DNA from: Candidatus Bathyarchaeota archaeon RBG_13_52_12
Lineage (GTDB): Archaea; Thermoproteota; Bathyarchaeia; TCS64
DNA length: 5,041 nt
Assembly: GCA_001774245.1 (NCBI GenBank)
Contig: MEZF01000079.1
Span: 7,858-12,898, forward strand
Reading direction: 5' to 3'
Shown here: positions 4,588 to 5,041 of the stretch, piece after piece
How positions within the stretch are numbered: the first letter of the stretch is position 1
Layout: each line of letters starts with the position of its first letter
Notes under the pieces: model-generated
What the model was told of the DNA's origin: nothing
Seen by the model: only the letters and a program-made list of their open reading frames with translations
Databases searched by the model: none
Program-made: the position numbers and the translations under genes

Positions 4588-5041
4588 TTAGGTTAGATTC
4601 GGGACGGCACCTATGATTGGTTTACCCTGATCCCAATAGTAATTGAAAAGGTCTAGACACCACCTACGGAACTTCGGGTCTTCGCTTATAAAATTCGCAC
4701 CATCCATCTTACCATCAAGTGTAGGTAGTCCGAACATAGCTTTCTTATCAGTCATCATGATACCCACCTGCACTTTCGGAAGCAGTCTCCTATCAACGCC
4801 TGCTGCGGGTCGAAAACCGGGGGGTGGAACTACGGTCTCGGGGAAAATTGAGCGAAACTCCACCCCAAGCTTCAACTTCTCGGCAATTATTGGAGGGGAG
4901 TGCACATTGAACTGGTCTCCCATCGAATAGACGTATTTCTCCGCCTGCTTCGCCATCTCTCCCTCTAGGACATAGTTCGTAATGAAGTCCCTCTGTAGAG
5001 AACACATGGTGAGCTCGCCCAACCGATTAATGAACTCATAT
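4588..5041 (-). CDS. Archaeal FilR1-type transcriptional regulator, C-terminal part
   Basis: The reading frame is open from the right edge to a TAA at 4588 and encodes the last 150 residues. The TTG at 5022 is not a convincing start, because the frame continues upstream (YEFINR) to the window edge. The visible part matches the sensor domain of archaeal regulators related to the methanogenesis regulator FilR1: a helical lead-in (MAKQAEKYVYSMGDQF, 29-44), a strand with EFRSIFPE (61-68), RRLLPKVQVGIMMTDKKAMFG (84-104), LPTLDGKMDG (105-114), and the characteristic end FRRWCLDLFNYYWDQGKP (124-141). Such proteins usually have an N-terminal winged helix-turn-helix, which would lie outside the window. 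The ligand and target genes are unknown. It faces the plus-strand genes tail to tail, so it is not in an operon with them; control of the neighbouring detoxification-like genes is possible but unsupported. Confidence 0.75.
   Translation of the reverse strand, partial: YEFINRLGELTMCSLQRDFITNYVLEGEMAKQAEKYVYSMGDQFNVHSPPIIAEKLKLGVEFRSIFPETVVPPPGFRPAAGVDRRLLPKVQVGIMMTDKKAMFGLPTLDGKMDGANFISEDPKFRRWCLDLFNYYWDQGKPIIGAVPNLT

Overview
This window most likely comes from an archaeon, perhaps a mesophilic Thermoproteota lineage such as Nitrososphaeria or Bathyarchaeia. The placement is an inference with moderate confidence. Three things support it. TATA-like boxes lie about 26-36 bases before several start codons, with little or no 5' leader. 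A GGTG-type Shine-Dalgarno appears only before a downstream gene of a probable operon. The right-hand gene is a truncated regulator of the archaeal FilR1-like type. Most enzyme families here (DinB-like, GNAT, ABM-type monooxygenase, DJ-1/PfpI) are also widespread in bacteria, so the middle of the window reads as accessory, possibly transferred, genes now behind archaeal signals.

Left part, minus strand: the N-terminal part of a flavin-binding split-barrel protein (1-203) runs off the left edge. Upstream of it on the same strand is a complete DJ-1/PfpI enzyme that closely resembles isonitrile hydratase (346-1035). A divergent intergenic region (1036-1318) follows, with a TATA box for the DJ-1 gene and two adjacent GC-rich palindromes.

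Middle, plus strand: a GNAT acetyltransferase cut off after its acetyl-CoA motif (1319-1750); a small antibiotic-biosynthesis-monooxygenase-fold protein (1804-2133); a DinB/YfiT-like four-helix protein (2332-2841); a second, different DinB-like protein (3189-3674); and, 31 bases after it, an intact paralogue of the broken acetyltransferase (3706-4278). The two GNAT copies share a 55-bp stretch without mismatch inside otherwise clearly diverged sequence.

Right part: a convergent intergenic region with hairpins and a T8 tract, then the C-terminal 150 residues of an archaeal FilR1-type transcriptional regulator on the minus strand, cut by the right edge.

The most unusual signal is a 39-nt ungapped repeat present three times in the same orientation (2172, 2966, 4427). 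One copy follows the last gene of each intact plus-strand transcription unit, and each is preceded by an AT-rich TATA-like stretch. I do not recognise it as a known element. Together the genes suggest small-molecule detoxification or stress functions (isonitrile hydration, acetyl transfer, thiol or metal-dependent DinB chemistry, flavin chemistry), but no common pathway is demonstrated by the sequence.
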